From the NCBI RefSeq assembly GCF_007994135.1, contig NZ_VLKF01000001.1:4340001-4404000 (forward strand): a stretch of 64,000 nt of DNA, in the 5' to 3' direction. Of this stretch, positions 18,940 through 28,943 are shown piece by piece. Below the pieces are notes generated by a model. The model saw nothing but the letters and a program-made list of their open reading frames with translations. It did not search any database and had not been told where the DNA came from. The position numbers and the translations under genes are program-made. Numbering within the stretch: the stretch's first letter is position 1; each line of letters opens with the position of its first letter. The stretch comes from Modestobacter roseus. GTDB lineage: Bacteria; Actinomycetota; Actinomycetes; Mycobacteriales; Geodermatophilaceae.

Positions 18940-21870
18940 GTGCGCTCCGCTCCCGGGCCGGCGCGCCCCGGCCCGCGCTCCGGCGCGCGGCCGGTGGCGA
19001 CCGCCCTCCCCACCGCTCTCCTCGTCGTCCTGCTGACCCTCGGCGCGGTGGTCGCCGTGCTGGCCGCCGGCGCCGGTCGCCCCGCGCGCGCGGCGGAGGA
19101 CGTGCGCACCGAGGACGCCCGGATCGCCTCCGGCAGCGGGGCCGACGCCGTCGAGCTGGACACCACGCTCTACCTGCCGGCCTCGGCCACCGCCGAGGAC
19201 CCCGCGCCGGCGGTGCTGCTGGCCCACGGCTTCGGCGGCAGCAAGCAGTCCGTCGCCGACGACGCCCGCGACCTCGCCGGCCGCGGGTACGTCGTGCTCG
19301 CCTGGTCCGCCCGCGGGTTCGGCGCCAGCACCGGGCAGATCGGCCTGGACGACCCGCGGTACGAGGTCGCCGACGTCAGCACCCTCCTCGACCGGCTGGC
19401 CGAGCGCGACGACGTGCTCCTGGACGGCCCCGGCGACCCCCGGGCGGGGGTGGCCGGCGCCTCCTACGGCGGGGCGCTCAGCCTGCTGGCCGCCGCCTAC
19501 GACCAGCGGGTCGACGCGATCGCCCCGCAGATCACCTGGAACTCGCTGACCACCGCGCTCTTCCCGGACGACCAGGGCATCCTCGAGGACGCCGGCACAC
19601 CCGCACCCACCCCGCGGACCGACGACGCCGGCGTCTTCAAGCGCCTGTGGGCCGGCCTCTTCTTCGGCATGGGCTCTGCTCCCAGCGGCCAGGCACCCAC
19701 CGGTGACGGCCCGCCCGCCGGGAACGGGGCCCCGGGCGAGCAGGCCGGTGGGCCGGCCGGCGCCGACCCCTCCTCCGCCGACCCCTCCTCCGTCGACCCC
19801 TCCTCCGTCGACCAGGCCGCCGTCGCCCAGGCGCTCACCTGCGGCCGCTTCCGGCCCGAGATCTGCGCGGCCTACCAGGACGCCGCCAGCACCGGCACGC
19901 TCACGCCCGAGGTCGCCGCCGTCCTGGAGCGCAGCAGCCCGGCGGGCGTGCTCGACCGGATCACCGCGCCGACCCTGCTGATCCAGGGCACGCAGGACTC
20001 GCTGTTCGGCCTCGGCGAGGCCGACGCCAACGCCCGCGGCATCGCCGCCACCGGCACCCCGGTGCAGGTGGTCTGGTACGACGGCGGCCACGATGCCGGC
20101 GCCTCGGACCGGGTCACCGCCGACCTGCGCGACCAGGTGGCCGGCTGGTTCGACGCGCACCTGCGGAACGGCACCGTCGACCCCGTCGGCTTCCGGTACC
20201 CGGCGCCCACCGGGCTGGGCGGCGGCGTCGGCCGGGTGCAGGGTGGCTCCCGCGTCGTCGAGGCCGACGAGTACCCCGGGCTGGACGGCGACCCGGTCGC
20301 CCGGCTCGGTGTCGCGCTCGACGGGGGCACCCAGCCGGTGGTCACCCCGGCCGGGGGCAGCCCGGCGGCGCTCACCACGGTGCCCGGCCTGGGCGGCATC
20401 GGTGCCGCGCTCAGCGGCGGCACGCTCGAGGTGCCCGGTCAGTTCGCCGCCTTCGCCAGCCCCGAGCTCGACGAGGCGGTCGAGGTGGTCGGCGCCCCCC
20501 AGGTGCGCATCGCCGTCTCCTCGCCCACCGGCGAGGCCACGCTCTTCGCCAAGCTGTACGACGTCGGCCCCGACGGCACCACCACGCTGCCCGCCGGGCT
20601 GGTCTCGCCGCTCGCGCTGTCCGACGTGTCGACCGACCCGGCCACGCCCACGGAGGTGGCGGTCACCCTGCCCGGGATCGTGCACCGGTTCGAGGCCGGT
20701 CACACGATGCGCGTCGTCGTCTCCTCCACCGACCAGGGGTACGCGCTGCCGGCCGACGCCGCGGTGTACACCGTCGGCCTGGCCGACGGCGCGGAGCTGG
20801 CGGTGCCCGAGGTGGCCGGGGAGGTGCAGGCCACGGCCGGCACCGCCCGCTGGTGGGTGCTGCTCGGCGTGGTCGTCGCCCTCGGCCTGCTCGGCTGGCT
20901 CGTCGCGGTCCTGTGGGGCCGCCGCCGGCGCCGCGCGGACACCCCCGCCGCCGACGGCGAGGACGTCCCGCTCCGGTTCACCGGCGTGACCAAGGCCTAC
21001 AAGGACGGCTTCGTCGCCGTCCGGGACCTCTCCTTCGAGGTGCGCCGCGGTCAGGTGCTGGGCCTGCTGGGCCCCAACGGCGCGGGCAAGACCACCTCGC
21101 TGCGGATGCTGATGGGCCTGATCCGGCCCACCGAGGGGCGGATCGAGGTGTTCGGCCACGACGCCGGCCCCGGCGCCCCGGTGCTGTCCCGGCTGGGCTC
21201 CTTCGTCGAGGGCACCGGGCTGCAGCCGCACCTGTCCGGCCGCGACAACCTGACCCTGTACTGGGCGGCCACCGGCCGGCCGGTGGCCGACGCGCACATG
21301 GACGAGGCGATCGAGGTCGCCGGTCTGGGCGCCGCGCTGGACAAGCCGGTGCGCAGCTACAGCCAGGGCATGCGCCAGCGGGTGGCGATCGCCCAGGCGA
21401 TGCTCGGCCTGCCCGACCTGCTGGTGCTCGACGAGCCGACCAACGGGCTGGACCCGCCGCAGATCCACGCCATGCGCGACGTGCTGCGCTCCTACGCCGC
21501 GACCGGCCGCACGGTCATCGTCTCCAGCCACCTGCTGGCGGAGATCGAGCAGACCTGCAGCCACGTCGTCGTCATGGCGAAGGGGCGGAAGATCGTGCAG
21601 GGCACCGTCGAGGAGATCGTCGGCACCGGCGGGTCGGTGCTGATCGGCCTCGCCGACGACGCCGACGCCGAGCGCGCCGCGGAGGTGCTGGCCGGCCTGG
21701 CCGGTGCCGGGCCGGTCGAGCGGACCGACGAGGGCCTGGTGGTCGACCTCGGGCCGACCAGCCGCGCGGCCGCGCTGACCGCGCTGGTGCAGGCCGGCGT
21801 CGCGGTCGACCAGCTCACGCCGCGCCGCCGGCTGGAGGACGCGTTCCTGTCACTGGTGGGGGAGTCATGA
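18940..21870 (+). CDS. S15/CocE-type hydrolase fused to an ABC transporter ATPase
   Basis: A 976-residue fusion. An N-terminal membrane signal (about residues 18-45) leads to an alpha/beta hydrolase of the X-prolyl dipeptidyl-peptidase/CocE family. Its nucleophile Ser175 is in GASYGG, with candidate acid in GTQDSL and His in YDGGHDAG, followed by the jelly-roll C-terminal domain. A second helix at about 638-660 returns the chain to the cytoplasm, where an ABC ATPase has Walker A GPNGAGKT (711-718), signature YSQGMRQR and Walker B LLVLDEPTNGLDP. A DPSSADPSSVDPSSVD repeat forms a linker inside the hydrolase. The GTG at 18940 or at 18994 may be the start. It overlaps the permease gene by ATGA. 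Confidence 0.88.
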   Translation: MRSAPGPARPGPRSGARPVATALPTALLVVLLTLGAVVAVLAAGAGRPARAAEDVRTEDARIASGSGADAVELDTTLYLPASATAEDPAPAVLLAHGFGGSKQSVADDARDLAGRGYVVLAWSARGFGASTGQIGLDDPRYEVADVSTLLDRLAERDDVLLDGPGDPRAGVAGASYGGALSLLAAAYDQRVDAIAPQITWNSLTTALFPDDQGILEDAGTPAPTPRTDDAGVFKRLWAGLFFGMGSAPSGQAPTGDGPPAGNGAPGEQAGGPAGADPSSADPSSVDPSSVDQAAVAQALTCGRFRPEICAAYQDAASTGTLTPEVAAVLERSSPAGVLDRITAPTLLIQGTQDSLFGLGEADANARGIAATGTPVQVVWYDGGHDAGASDRVTADLRDQVAGWFDAHLRNGTVDPVGFRYPAPTGLGGGVGRVQGGSRVVEADEYPGLDGDPVARLGVALDGGTQPVVTPAGGSPAALTTVPGLGGIGAALSGGTLEVPGQFAAFASPELDEAVEVVGAPQVRIAVSSPTGEATLFAKLYDVGPDGTTTLPAGLVSPLALSDVSTDPATPTEVAVTLPGIVHRFEAGHTMRVVVSSTDQGYALPADAAVYTVGLADGAELAVPEVAGEVQATAGTARWWVLLGVVVALGLLGWLVAVLWGRRRRRADTPAADGEDVPLRFTGVTKAYKDGFVAVRDLSFEVRRGQVLGLLGPNGAGKTTSLRMLMGLIRPTEGRIEVFGHDAGPGAPVLSRLGSFVEGTGLQPHLSGRDNLTLYWAATGRPVADAHMDEAIEVAGLGAALDKPVRSYSQGMRQRVAIAQAMLGLPDLLVLDEPTNGLDPPQIHAMRDVLRSYAATGRTVIVSSHLLAEIEQTCSHVVVMAKGRKIVQGTVEEIVGTGGSVLIGLADDADAERAAEVLAGLAGAGPVERTDEGLVVDLGPTSRAAALTALVQAGVAVDQLTPRRRLEDAFLSLVGES

Positions 21871-22742
21871 GCAGCGCGACGGACACGAGGAGCTCGACGG
21901 GTGCGGCGCCGGGGTACCGGCCGGGGCGCACCCTGCGGCTCGGGGTGGAGCTGCGCCGCCAGTTCAAGCGCCGCCGCACCCTGGGCGTCGTCGCCCTGAT
22001 GGCCGCCCTGCCGCTGATCCTGATCGGCGCGCTGCAGCTGGGCGGCACCGAGGAGGCGGCGGAGAACACCCGGGTCAACCTGGTCGACGTCGCCTCGGCC
22101 AGCGGGCTGAACCTGACGCTGTTCGTGCTGTTCGCGACCACCGGGTTCTTCCTGGTGGTGGTGTTCGCGCTCTTCTTCGGTGACACGGTGGCCAGCGAGG
22201 CGTCCTGGGGGTCGCTGCGGTACGCGCTGGCGACGCCGGTCCCGCGGATGCGGCTGCTCCGCCAGAAGTGGCTGGCCGCGCTGGTGCTGTCGGTGGGCTC
22301 GATGCTGCTGCTGGTCGTCGTGGCGGTGGTCGCCGGGGGGATCGCCTTCGGCTTCGGCGACGTGCAGACCCCGATCGGGGTCGCGCTGGACCAGGGGACG
22401 GCGTACCTACGGCTGGCCGGGATGCTCGGCTACCTGACCGTGCACCTGCTGGTCGTCGGGTCGCTGGCGTTCTGGCTGTCGACGGCGACCGACGCCCCGC
22501 TGGCCGCGGTCGGTGGGTCGGTGTTCACCACGATCGTCTTCGCCGTGCTGGAGCAGGTGGAGCAGCTCGGGGCAATCCGCGACTGGTTCCCCACCGCGTT
22601 CAACTACGCCTGGACCGACCTGCTGCAGACCCCGGTCGACTCCGGTGACCTGTTCCGCGGCGTCGTCCAGGGGCTGGTCTGGTCGGCCGTCTTCACCGCG
22701 CTGGCCTTCCGCCACTTCGCCCGCAAGGACGTCACCAGCTAG
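21867..22742 (+). CDS. ABC-2-type transporter permease
   Basis: The 291-residue protein has six predicted membrane helices and a basic cytoplasmic N-terminus, typical of ABC-2 permeases that pair with the DrrA/CcmA-like ATPase class. Segments around residues 40-60, 90-112, 143-168 and 190-215 are strongly hydrophobic. It starts inside the stop codon of the hydrolase-ATPase fusion, so the two make one exporter. Its own stop forms a CTAG overlap with the convergent phosphatase gene. Confidence 0.85.
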   Translation: MSSATDTRSSTGAAPGYRPGRTLRLGVELRRQFKRRRTLGVVALMAALPLILIGALQLGGTEEAAENTRVNLVDVASASGLNLTLFVLFATTGFFLVVVFALFFGDTVASEASWGSLRYALATPVPRMRLLRQKWLAALVLSVGSMLLLVVVAVVAGGIAFGFGDVQTPIGVALDQGTAYLRLAGMLGYLTVHLLVVGSLAFWLSTATDAPLAAVGGSVFTTIVFAVLEQVEQLGAIRDWFPTAFNYAWTDLLQTPVDSGDLFRGVVQGLVWSAVFTALAFRHFARKDVTS

Positions 22743-23560
22743 AGGCTGGCGAGCACCGCCTGGGCCCAGCCCTCGCCCATGGGGGCGTCGGTGACCGAGA
22801 CGTTGGGCAGCGCGGCCAGCCGCTCGCCCATCCCGTCCACCGCGGCCCCGTTGGCCGTCACCCACAGCCTGCCGACGGCGGGGGCCATCTCCAGGTCGCT
22901 GACGCTGTCGCCGACGGCCACCGCGTCGTCGGCGGTGAGCCCGCGGCGGGCCAGGTCCCAGGTGATCGCCGCGCCCTTGGAGATGCCGCGGGGCATCAGG
23001 TGGTAGACGTGCGGCGGCAGCGCCGCCTCGTCCAGCCGCATCCGCGGGGCCGCGGGCACGGCCCCGTTGTCGTTCATCGTCAGCCAGCCCCAGCCGCGCT
23101 CGGCCAGCCACGCGTCGACGACGGCGGTGTCGACCCGGCCGCGCAGCAGGGCGTCGGCAGCGTGGGTGGTGTGCCAGGGCTCGTGCCACTCCAGCCGGCC
23201 GGGGTGCTCGGCGAGCAGCGCGTCGACGACGCCGAGCTCGGCGAGCACGTCCATCGGCGTCCGGCCGGCGTGCTCCGCGGGCAGCTCCCCGGCGAGGAGG
23301 TGGCTCTCCCGGCCGCCGGCCCAGCTGACCAGCGAGCCCAGCTCGGCGATGGCGCCGTCGGCGGCGAAGATGCGGGCGGCCTCCAGCAGCTGGGCCTGCG
23401 TCCGGCCGGAGACGAGGACCAGCGAGACCCCGGCGCGGTGCAGCTCCAGCAGCGCGCCGGCGGGGGAGGCGGTCAGGTCACGACCCGCGGTGTGCCAGAA
23501 CGACCCCCGCGGGCCGACCATCGTGCCGTCCAGGTCGGTGTAGACGATGCGCGCTGCCAC
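22739..23560 (-). CDS. HAD-superfamily phosphatase (Cof/SPP/MPGP-like)
   Basis: The cytoplasmic phosphatase has 273 residues. HAD motif I is YTDLDGTM near the N-terminus, the catalytic lysine is in RGISKGAA, and motif III is GDSVSDLEM. The C2-type cap and the layout resemble mannosyl-3-phosphoglycerate or sucrose-phosphate phosphatases, but the substrate is open. The GTG start, with GATGAG just upstream, puts motif I at residues 6-12. The open frame continues far upstream across the riboswitch, which is not credible coding sequence. Confidence 0.84.
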   Translation of the reverse strand: MAARIVYTDLDGTMVGPRGSFWHTAGRDLTASPAGALLELHRAGVSLVLVSGRTQAQLLEAARIFAADGAIAELGSLVSWAGGRESHLLAGELPAEHAGRTPMDVLAELGVVDALLAEHPGRLEWHEPWHTTHAADALLRGRVDTAVVDAWLAERGWGWLTMNDNGAVPAAPRMRLDEAALPPHVYHLMPRGISKGAAITWDLARRGLTADDAVAVGDSVSDLEMAPAVGRLWVTANGAAVDGMGERLAALPNVSVTDAPMGEGWAQAVLASL

Positions 23561-23602
23561 CGGCTCATCCTGGCGGTCCCGCCGTCCCCGCCGCCGCCCG
23601 GG

Positions 23603-23608
23603 TAGAGT
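23603..23608 (+). promoter_or_regulatory. candidate -10 (TAGAGT) for the riboswitch-thrC transcript
   Basis: TAGAGT lies about 13 bases before the first base of the riboswitch P1 helix, a fitting distance for the transcription start. No clear -35 is seen. Confidence 0.4.
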
Positions 23609-23620
23609 CACCGGCGTTCC

Positions 23621-23747
23621 ACTCATCCAGAGGGGCAGAGGGACACGGCCCGATGAAGCCCCGGCAACCGCTCGCCGCACTCGCGGCGAGGAGGTGCCAA
23701 TTCCGTCCCGCGCGGCTCGACGGCCCGCCGCGGGGAAGATGAGGAGG
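23621..23747 (+). promoter_or_regulatory. SAM-I-type riboswitch upstream of thrC
   Basis: The S-box core is recognisable: an AGAGGGGCAGAGGGA segment, GGCCCGATGAAGCCCCGGCA, CAACC, GGTGCCAATTCC and GAAGATGAG. P1 is a perfect 6-bp helix, CTCATC (23622-23627) with GATGAG (23738-23743). A GC-rich P3/P4-type hairpin CTCGCCGC/GCGGCGAG sits in the middle. The 3' strand of P1 runs directly into the GGAGG of thrC, sharing its first bases, so SAM binding should hide the ribosome-binding site and repress translation. The exact SAM class (I versus the related IV) would need covariance scoring. Confidence 0.9.
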
Positions 23748-23757
23748 TAGTCGTCGC

Positions 23758-25059
23758 ATGACACTGACCGCTCCCGGCTCTCTGCAGGCCGACTCGTCGG
23801 CGGGTGGGCACATCGCCCCCAACCCCGCCAAGGGCCTGGTCTGCCGCAACTGCGGCGCCACGTTCGGGCTGATCGCCGAGCACGCCTGTGCCGAGTGCTT
23901 CGGCCCGCTCGAGGTCGACTACGACAAGGACCTGCTCGCCGCGGTCACCCGTGAGCAGATCGAGGCCGGCCCGCAGAACATCTGGCGCTACGCCGCGCTG
24001 CTGCCGGTCGGGCAGGACCCGGCGTCCCGGGTCACCCTCGACCCGGGGATGACGCCGCTGGTCCGCGCCGACCGGCTGGCCGCCGAGCTCGGCATCACCG
24101 GTGGGCTCTGGGTGAAGGACGACTCGGCCAACCCCACCCACTCGTTCAAGGACCGCGTGGTCAGCCTCGCCGCCACCGCCGCGAAGGGCTTCGGCTACAC
24201 GAAGATCGCCTGCGCCTCCACCGGCAACCTGGCCAACTCCGTCGCCGCGCACGCGGCCCGCACGGGCTGGCCCTCGTTCGTCTTCATCCCCAGCGACCTG
24301 GAGCCGGGGAAGGTCGTCCAGTCGGCCGTCTACGGCCAGGCGCTGGTCTCCGTCGACGGCTCCTACGACGACGTCAACCGGCTGACCAGCGAGCTCGCCG
24401 AGACCGACGAGTTCGAGGACGCCGCCTTCGTCAACCAGAACGTCCGGCCCTACTACGCCGAGGGCTCCAAGACGATGGGCTACGAGATCGCCGAGCAGCT
24501 GGGCTGGCGGATCCCGGCCCAGGTCGTGATCCCGATGGCGTCGGGTTCGCTGCTGACCAAGGTCGACAAGGCCTGGCGGGAGCTGGTCGCGGCCGGCATC
24601 GTCGAGGACACCGGCTGGAAGGTCTTCGGCGCCCAGTCCGCCGGCTGCGACCCGATCGCCACCGCCTTCGACAACGGCTGGGACGTCGTCAAGCCGGTCA
24701 AGCCGACCGGCATCGCCAAGTCGCTGAACATCGGCAACCCCGCCGACGGCCCGTACGCGCTCGACGCCATCCGGCGCACCGGCGGCTCGGTCGGCCGGGT
24801 GGGCGACGAGGAGATCGTGCAGGGCATCCGGGACCTGGCCCGGACCACCGGCGTCTTCGCCGAGACCGCGGGCGGGGTGACGACGGCGGTGCTGCGCCGG
24901 CTGGTGGAGCAGGGGCTGCTCGACCCGGCGCAGGAGACCGTCGTGCTCAACACCGGGGAGGGGCTGAAGACCCTCGACCCGCTGCTGCCGGTGGTCGGCC
25001 CCTCGCACCGGGTGCAGCCGTCGTTGAAGTCGCTGCGCGAGGCCGGCCTCATCTCCTGA
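23758..25059 (+). CDS. thrC: threonine synthase
   Basis: ThrC is a PLP enzyme converting O-phosphohomoserine to threonine. The 433-residue protein has an N-terminal CRNCG / CAECF zinc-ribbon-like element, the PLP lysine (about K131) in THSFKDRV, the phosphate loop in STGNLANS and a C-terminal [11 protein letters not shown]. The architecture matches the longer, plant-like subgroup rather than the E. coli type. The ATG has GGAGG upstream, embedded in the end of the SAM riboswitch. The hom and thrB genes are not present nearby. Confidence 0.95.
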   Translation: MTLTAPGSLQADSSAGGHIAPNPAKGLVCRNCGATFGLIAEHACAECFGPLEVDYDKDLLAAVTREQIEAGPQNIWRYAALLPVGQDPASRVTLDPGMTPLVRADRLAAELGITGGLWVKDDSANPTHSFKDRVVSLAATAAKGFGYTKIACASTGNLANSVAAHAARTGWPSFVFIPSDLEPGKVVQSAVYGQALVSVDGSYDDVNRLTSELAETDEFEDAAFVNQNVRPYYAEGSKTMGYEIAEQLGWRIPAQVVIPMASGSLLTKVDKAWRELVAAGIVEDTGWKVFGAQSAGCDPIATAFDNGWDVVKPVKPTGIAKSLNIGNPADGPYALDAIRRTGGSVGRVGDEEIVQGIRDLARTTGVFAETAGGVTTAVLRRLVEQGLLDPAQETVVLNTGEGLKTLDPLLPVVGPSHRVQPSLKSLREAGLIS

Positions 25060-25114
25060 GACGGGCCGTCACCGAAGCGTTACCACACGCCGTTCCGGCC
25101 GGTGCGACGGACCG

Positions 25115-25143
25115 GTGACCTGCACGCTTCTGTCCTGTACCGT
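25115..25143 (+). promoter_or_regulatory. promoter of the cold-shock gene
   Basis: GTGACC (25115-25120), a 17-base spacer and TACCGT (25138-25143) make a reasonable housekeeping promoter. The start would be near 25150, leaving a 5' leader of about 97 bases, a length typical for cold-shock mRNAs whose leader folds with temperature. Confidence 0.5.
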
Positions 25144-25246
25144 TCCGCGCGGTTCGAGTTCCACGTTCGTGTCCGCGGGCGGAAGAGCGAGACCCGACCC
25201 CCCGGACGCAGGGGGGTTGACCGCACGCACGAACGTGGGAGCACAC

Positions 25247-25447
25247 GTGGCAGAAGGCACCGTGAAGTGGTTCAACGCCGAGAAGGGCTTCGGCTTCATC
25301 GCCGTCGACGGCGGCCAGGACGTCTTCGTCCACTACTCGGCGATCCAGATGGACGGCTACAAGAGCCTCGACGAGGGCCAGCGGGTCTCCTTCGAGGTCG
25401 TCCAGGGGGAGAAGGGCCCGCAGGCCGACGCGGTCCGCAGCGCCTGA
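25247..25447 (+). CDS. cold-shock protein, CspA family
   Basis: The 66-residue OB-fold protein binds single-stranded RNA and DNA and acts as an RNA chaperone. It has the complete pattern: [15 protein letters not shown] (RNP1 KGFGFI), DVFVHYSAI (RNP2) and the closing [17 protein letters not shown]. The GTG start has GGGAG 6 bases upstream. A strong terminator follows within 15 bases. Confidence 0.96.
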   Translation: MAEGTVKWFNAEKGFGFIAVDGGQDVFVHYSAIQMDGYKSLDEGQRVSFEVVQGEKGPQADAVRSA

Positions 25448-25461
25448 TCCACCCGGCACCC

Positions 25462-25495
25462 GAGGCCCGGTCCCCCCACGGGGGGACCGGGCCTC
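25462..25495 (+). terminator. terminator of the cold-shock gene
   Basis: A 15-bp perfect stem (GAGGCCCGGTCCCCC with its complement) with a four-base loop lies immediately after the stop codon. Confidence 0.85.
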
Positions 25496-25499
25496 GCTC

Positions 25500-25520
25500 G
25501 TTCCCGGGTGGCCCGGGAAC
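25500..25520. repeat. 9-bp inverted repeat between csp terminator and groEL operators
   Basis: GTTCCCGGG, three bases, CCCGGGAAC. The symmetry and position upstream of the CIRCE pair allow either a second terminator hairpin or a protein-binding site; the sequence does not decide. Confidence 0.5.
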
Positions 25521-25542
25521 AGTGCGCGGACGACCCCCGTTC

Positions 25543-25567
25543 TTGCACTCGCACAGGTCGAGTGCCA
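25543..25567. promoter_or_regulatory. CIRCE element 1 (HrcA operator) upstream of groEL
   Basis: TTGCACTC-N9-GAGTGCCA matches the CIRCE consensus TTAGCACTC-N9-GAGTGCTAA with the invariant CACTC and GAGTG arms. HrcA bound here represses the gene until heat shock. Confidence 0.9.
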
Positions 25568-25576
25568 GACTCCTGA

Positions 25577-25603
25577 TTGGCACTCACGCCTGTCGAGTGC
25601 CAA
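25577..25603. promoter_or_regulatory. CIRCE element 2 (HrcA operator) upstream of groEL
   Basis: TTGGCACTC-N9-GAGTGCCAA is a perfect inverted repeat, ten bases after the first element, leaving about 117 bases to the groEL start. Confidence 0.95.
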
Positions 25604-25642
25604 CCAGGTCGGGAACGGTGAGGCACCGGCGGTGGGCCGTAG

Positions 25643-27349
<1,707 letters not shown>

Positions 27350-27397
27350 GTCCACCGCTCAGCGCCAGCTGAGCACAGCACCACCAGCACTGCCCGG

Positions 27398-27430
27398 CAG
27401 GGGCGGTCCCGCATCGCGGGGCCGCCCCTG
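27398..27430 (+). terminator. terminator after groEL
   Basis: CAGGGGCGG and CCGCCCCTG enclose an inner GC-rich stem and a three-base ATC loop, about 50 bases after the stop codon. Confidence 0.8.
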
Positions 27431-27483
27431 TCGGCGTCCGGGCGCGGGCCTACCCGACGTCGATCACGGGCCCGTCGAGGTCG

Positions 27484-27843
27484 TCACTCCTGCTCCGGGG
27501 TGAAGCAGCAGAACTCGTTGGCCTCGGGGTCGGCGAGCACGTCCCAGTGCACCTCGTCGTCCCGCCGGCGCACCAGCGTCGCGCCCAGCGCCAGCAGCGC
27601 CGCGGTGTCGCCGACCACGTCGTGGTGCACCCGGTTCTTGACGGTCTTCGCCTCGGTCACCGGGTTCACCCAGATCCGTGGACCGGTGCCCGACGGGTCG
27701 ACGATGAGGACCGGCCCGGCGACGTCCGGGTCACCGGGGTCGCGGCGGACGTAGCCCATCGCCGCGCACCACCAGTCGGCGACGGCCTGGTGGTCGCGGG
27801 CGTCCAGGCAGAGGTCCAGGAAGCGTGCGGGGGAGTCGCTCAC
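27484..27843 (-). CDS. VOC-family (glyoxalase-like) protein
   Basis: The 119-residue single-module vicinal-oxygen-chelate fold starts RFLDLCLDARDHQAVADWW and contains KNRVHHDVV and a terminal NEFCCFTPE, the pattern of the actinobacterial 'glyoxalase-like domain' subfamily. Function within the superfamily (dioxygenase, isomerase or resistance protein) is not predictable. The GTG start is preceded at 6 bases by TACCCT, suggesting a leaderless message. It is divergent from the DUF72 gene across a long palindrome. Confidence 0.82.
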   Translation of the reverse strand: MSDSPARFLDLCLDARDHQAVADWWCAAMGYVRRDPGDPDVAGPVLIVDPSGTGPRIWVNPVTEAKTVKNRVHHDVVGDTAALLALGATLVRRRDDEVHWDVLADPEANEFCCFTPEQE

Positions 27844-27865
27844 GAGGGCAGGGTAGGGCCGCCGG

Positions 27866-27934
27866 GCCGCACGAGATCTGCGGTCTGGTGGCCTCCCGAC
27901 GCGGGATGCCCCGTGATCGCAGATCTCGTGCGGC
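27866..27934. repeat. 69-bp palindromic element (REP-like) in a divergent intergenic region
   Basis: GCCGCACGAGATCTGCG at 27866-27882 is exactly inverted at 27918-27934. The 35-base interior has its own small stem (TCCCG with CGGGA around ACG), so one strand folds into a long, nearly continuous hairpin. It lies just upstream of the VOC gene's -10 region and about 65 bases before the DUF72 gene. Confidence 0.85.
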
Positions 27935-27998
27935 TGGTCCGCCACCCGGGCGGGGGAGCCTGCGGATGGGCAGGGGAGCAGCCGGGTAGGCGGCTGGG

Positions 27999-28943
27999 AT
28001 GACGGTGGTGATCGGGACGTCGGGCTGGCAGTACCGCGACTGGCGCGGGCGCTTCTACCCGCCCACGCTGGCCCAGCGGCTGTGGCTGGAGCACCACGCC
28101 GAGCACTTCGCCACCGTCGAGAGCAACAACGCCTTCTACCGCTTGCCCGAGCGGCAGACCTTCGAGCGCTGGCGGGAACGCACCCCGCCCGACTACCGCT
28201 GGGCGGTGAAGGCCAGCCGGTTCCTCACCCACCTCAAGCGGCTGCGCGAGCCCGCCGAGCCGGTCGCCCGGTTGATGGACCGGGTCGCCGGCCTGGGCGA
28301 CCGGCTGGACGCCGTCCTGCTGCAGCTGCCGCCCACCCTCAGGTGCGACGTCGACCTGCTCAACGAGTGCCTGGGCCAGTTCCCCGCCGGCACCCGGGTG
28401 GCCGTCGAGCCGCGGCACGAGAGCTGGTGGACCGACGAGGTGCGCGGGCTGCTGGAGCGGTACGGGGCGGCGCTGTGCTGGGCCGACCGGGCCGAGCAGC
28501 CGATCACCCCGCTGTGGCGCACCGCCGAATGGGGCTACCTCCGGCTGCACACCGGCCGCGACGGCTGGGACTACCGGCCCGAGACGCTGCACGCCTGGGC
28601 GCAGCGGCTGGGGGAGACGTACGGCGCCGACGACGTCCTCGTGTACTTCAACAACGACCCCGGCGGTGCGGCGACGCGCGACGCGGTCACCTTCGCCGGC
28701 GCCGTCCGGGCCGCCGGGGCACGCACACGCGGGTGCCGACGACGGACCAGGCCAGCGGCGCGGCCTGGCCGGCCCCGCCGCCGCCGAGGTCGTCCGAGAA
28801 GCCGCGTCAGAGGACGGCGCGGTCCTCGGCGAAGGCCACGCCGAGCTGACCGGCGGCCTGCTCCAGCACGTCCATCACGGCCAGGGTGTCGGCCAGCGGC
28901 ATCACGCTGCTCTCGCCCCGCCCGGCGCGCACGCACTCGGTGA
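27999..28943 (+). CDS. DUF72 protein, probable frameshift near the C-terminus
   Basis: A TIM-barrel-like DUF72 protein: IGTSGWQYRDWRGRFYP at the start, ESNNAFYRLP, FAVKAS-like WAVKASRFLTHLKRL, and DVLVYFNNDPGG near the end. The family is common and uncharacterised. After about residue 238 the open frame becomes an Arg/Pro-rich stretch that overlaps the opposite-strand oxidoreductase by 137 bases. Adding one G to the G4 run at 28716-28719 would instead give a sensible tail (AAGGTHTRVPTTDQ) ending at 28849. I therefore regard the last ~75 residues as read in the wrong frame. Confidence 0.82.
   Translation: MTVVIGTSGWQYRDWRGRFYPPTLAQRLWLEHHAEHFATVESNNAFYRLPERQTFERWRERTPPDYRWAVKASRFLTHLKRLREPAEPVARLMDRVAGLGDRLDAVLLQLPPTLRCDVDLLNECLGQFPAGTRVAVEPRHESWWTDEVRGLLERYGAALCWADRAEQPITPLWRTAEWGYLRLHTGRDGWDYRPETLHAWAQRLGETYGADDVLVYFNNDPGGAATRDAVTFAGAVRAAGARTRGCRRRTRPAARPGRPRRRRGRPRSRVRGRRGPRRRPRRADRRPAPARPSRPGCRPAASRCSRPARRARTR

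Noticed and set aside
18922..21564. 880-residue minus-strand open frame opposite the hydrolase-ABC fusion
   Set aside because: Amino-acid composition is that of a GC shadow, and the plus strand carries complete Walker and nucleophile motifs.
25150..25246. Riboswitch in the cold-shock leader
   Set aside because: The leader has no recognisable riboswitch core; a temperature-sensitive leader is possible but not visible.
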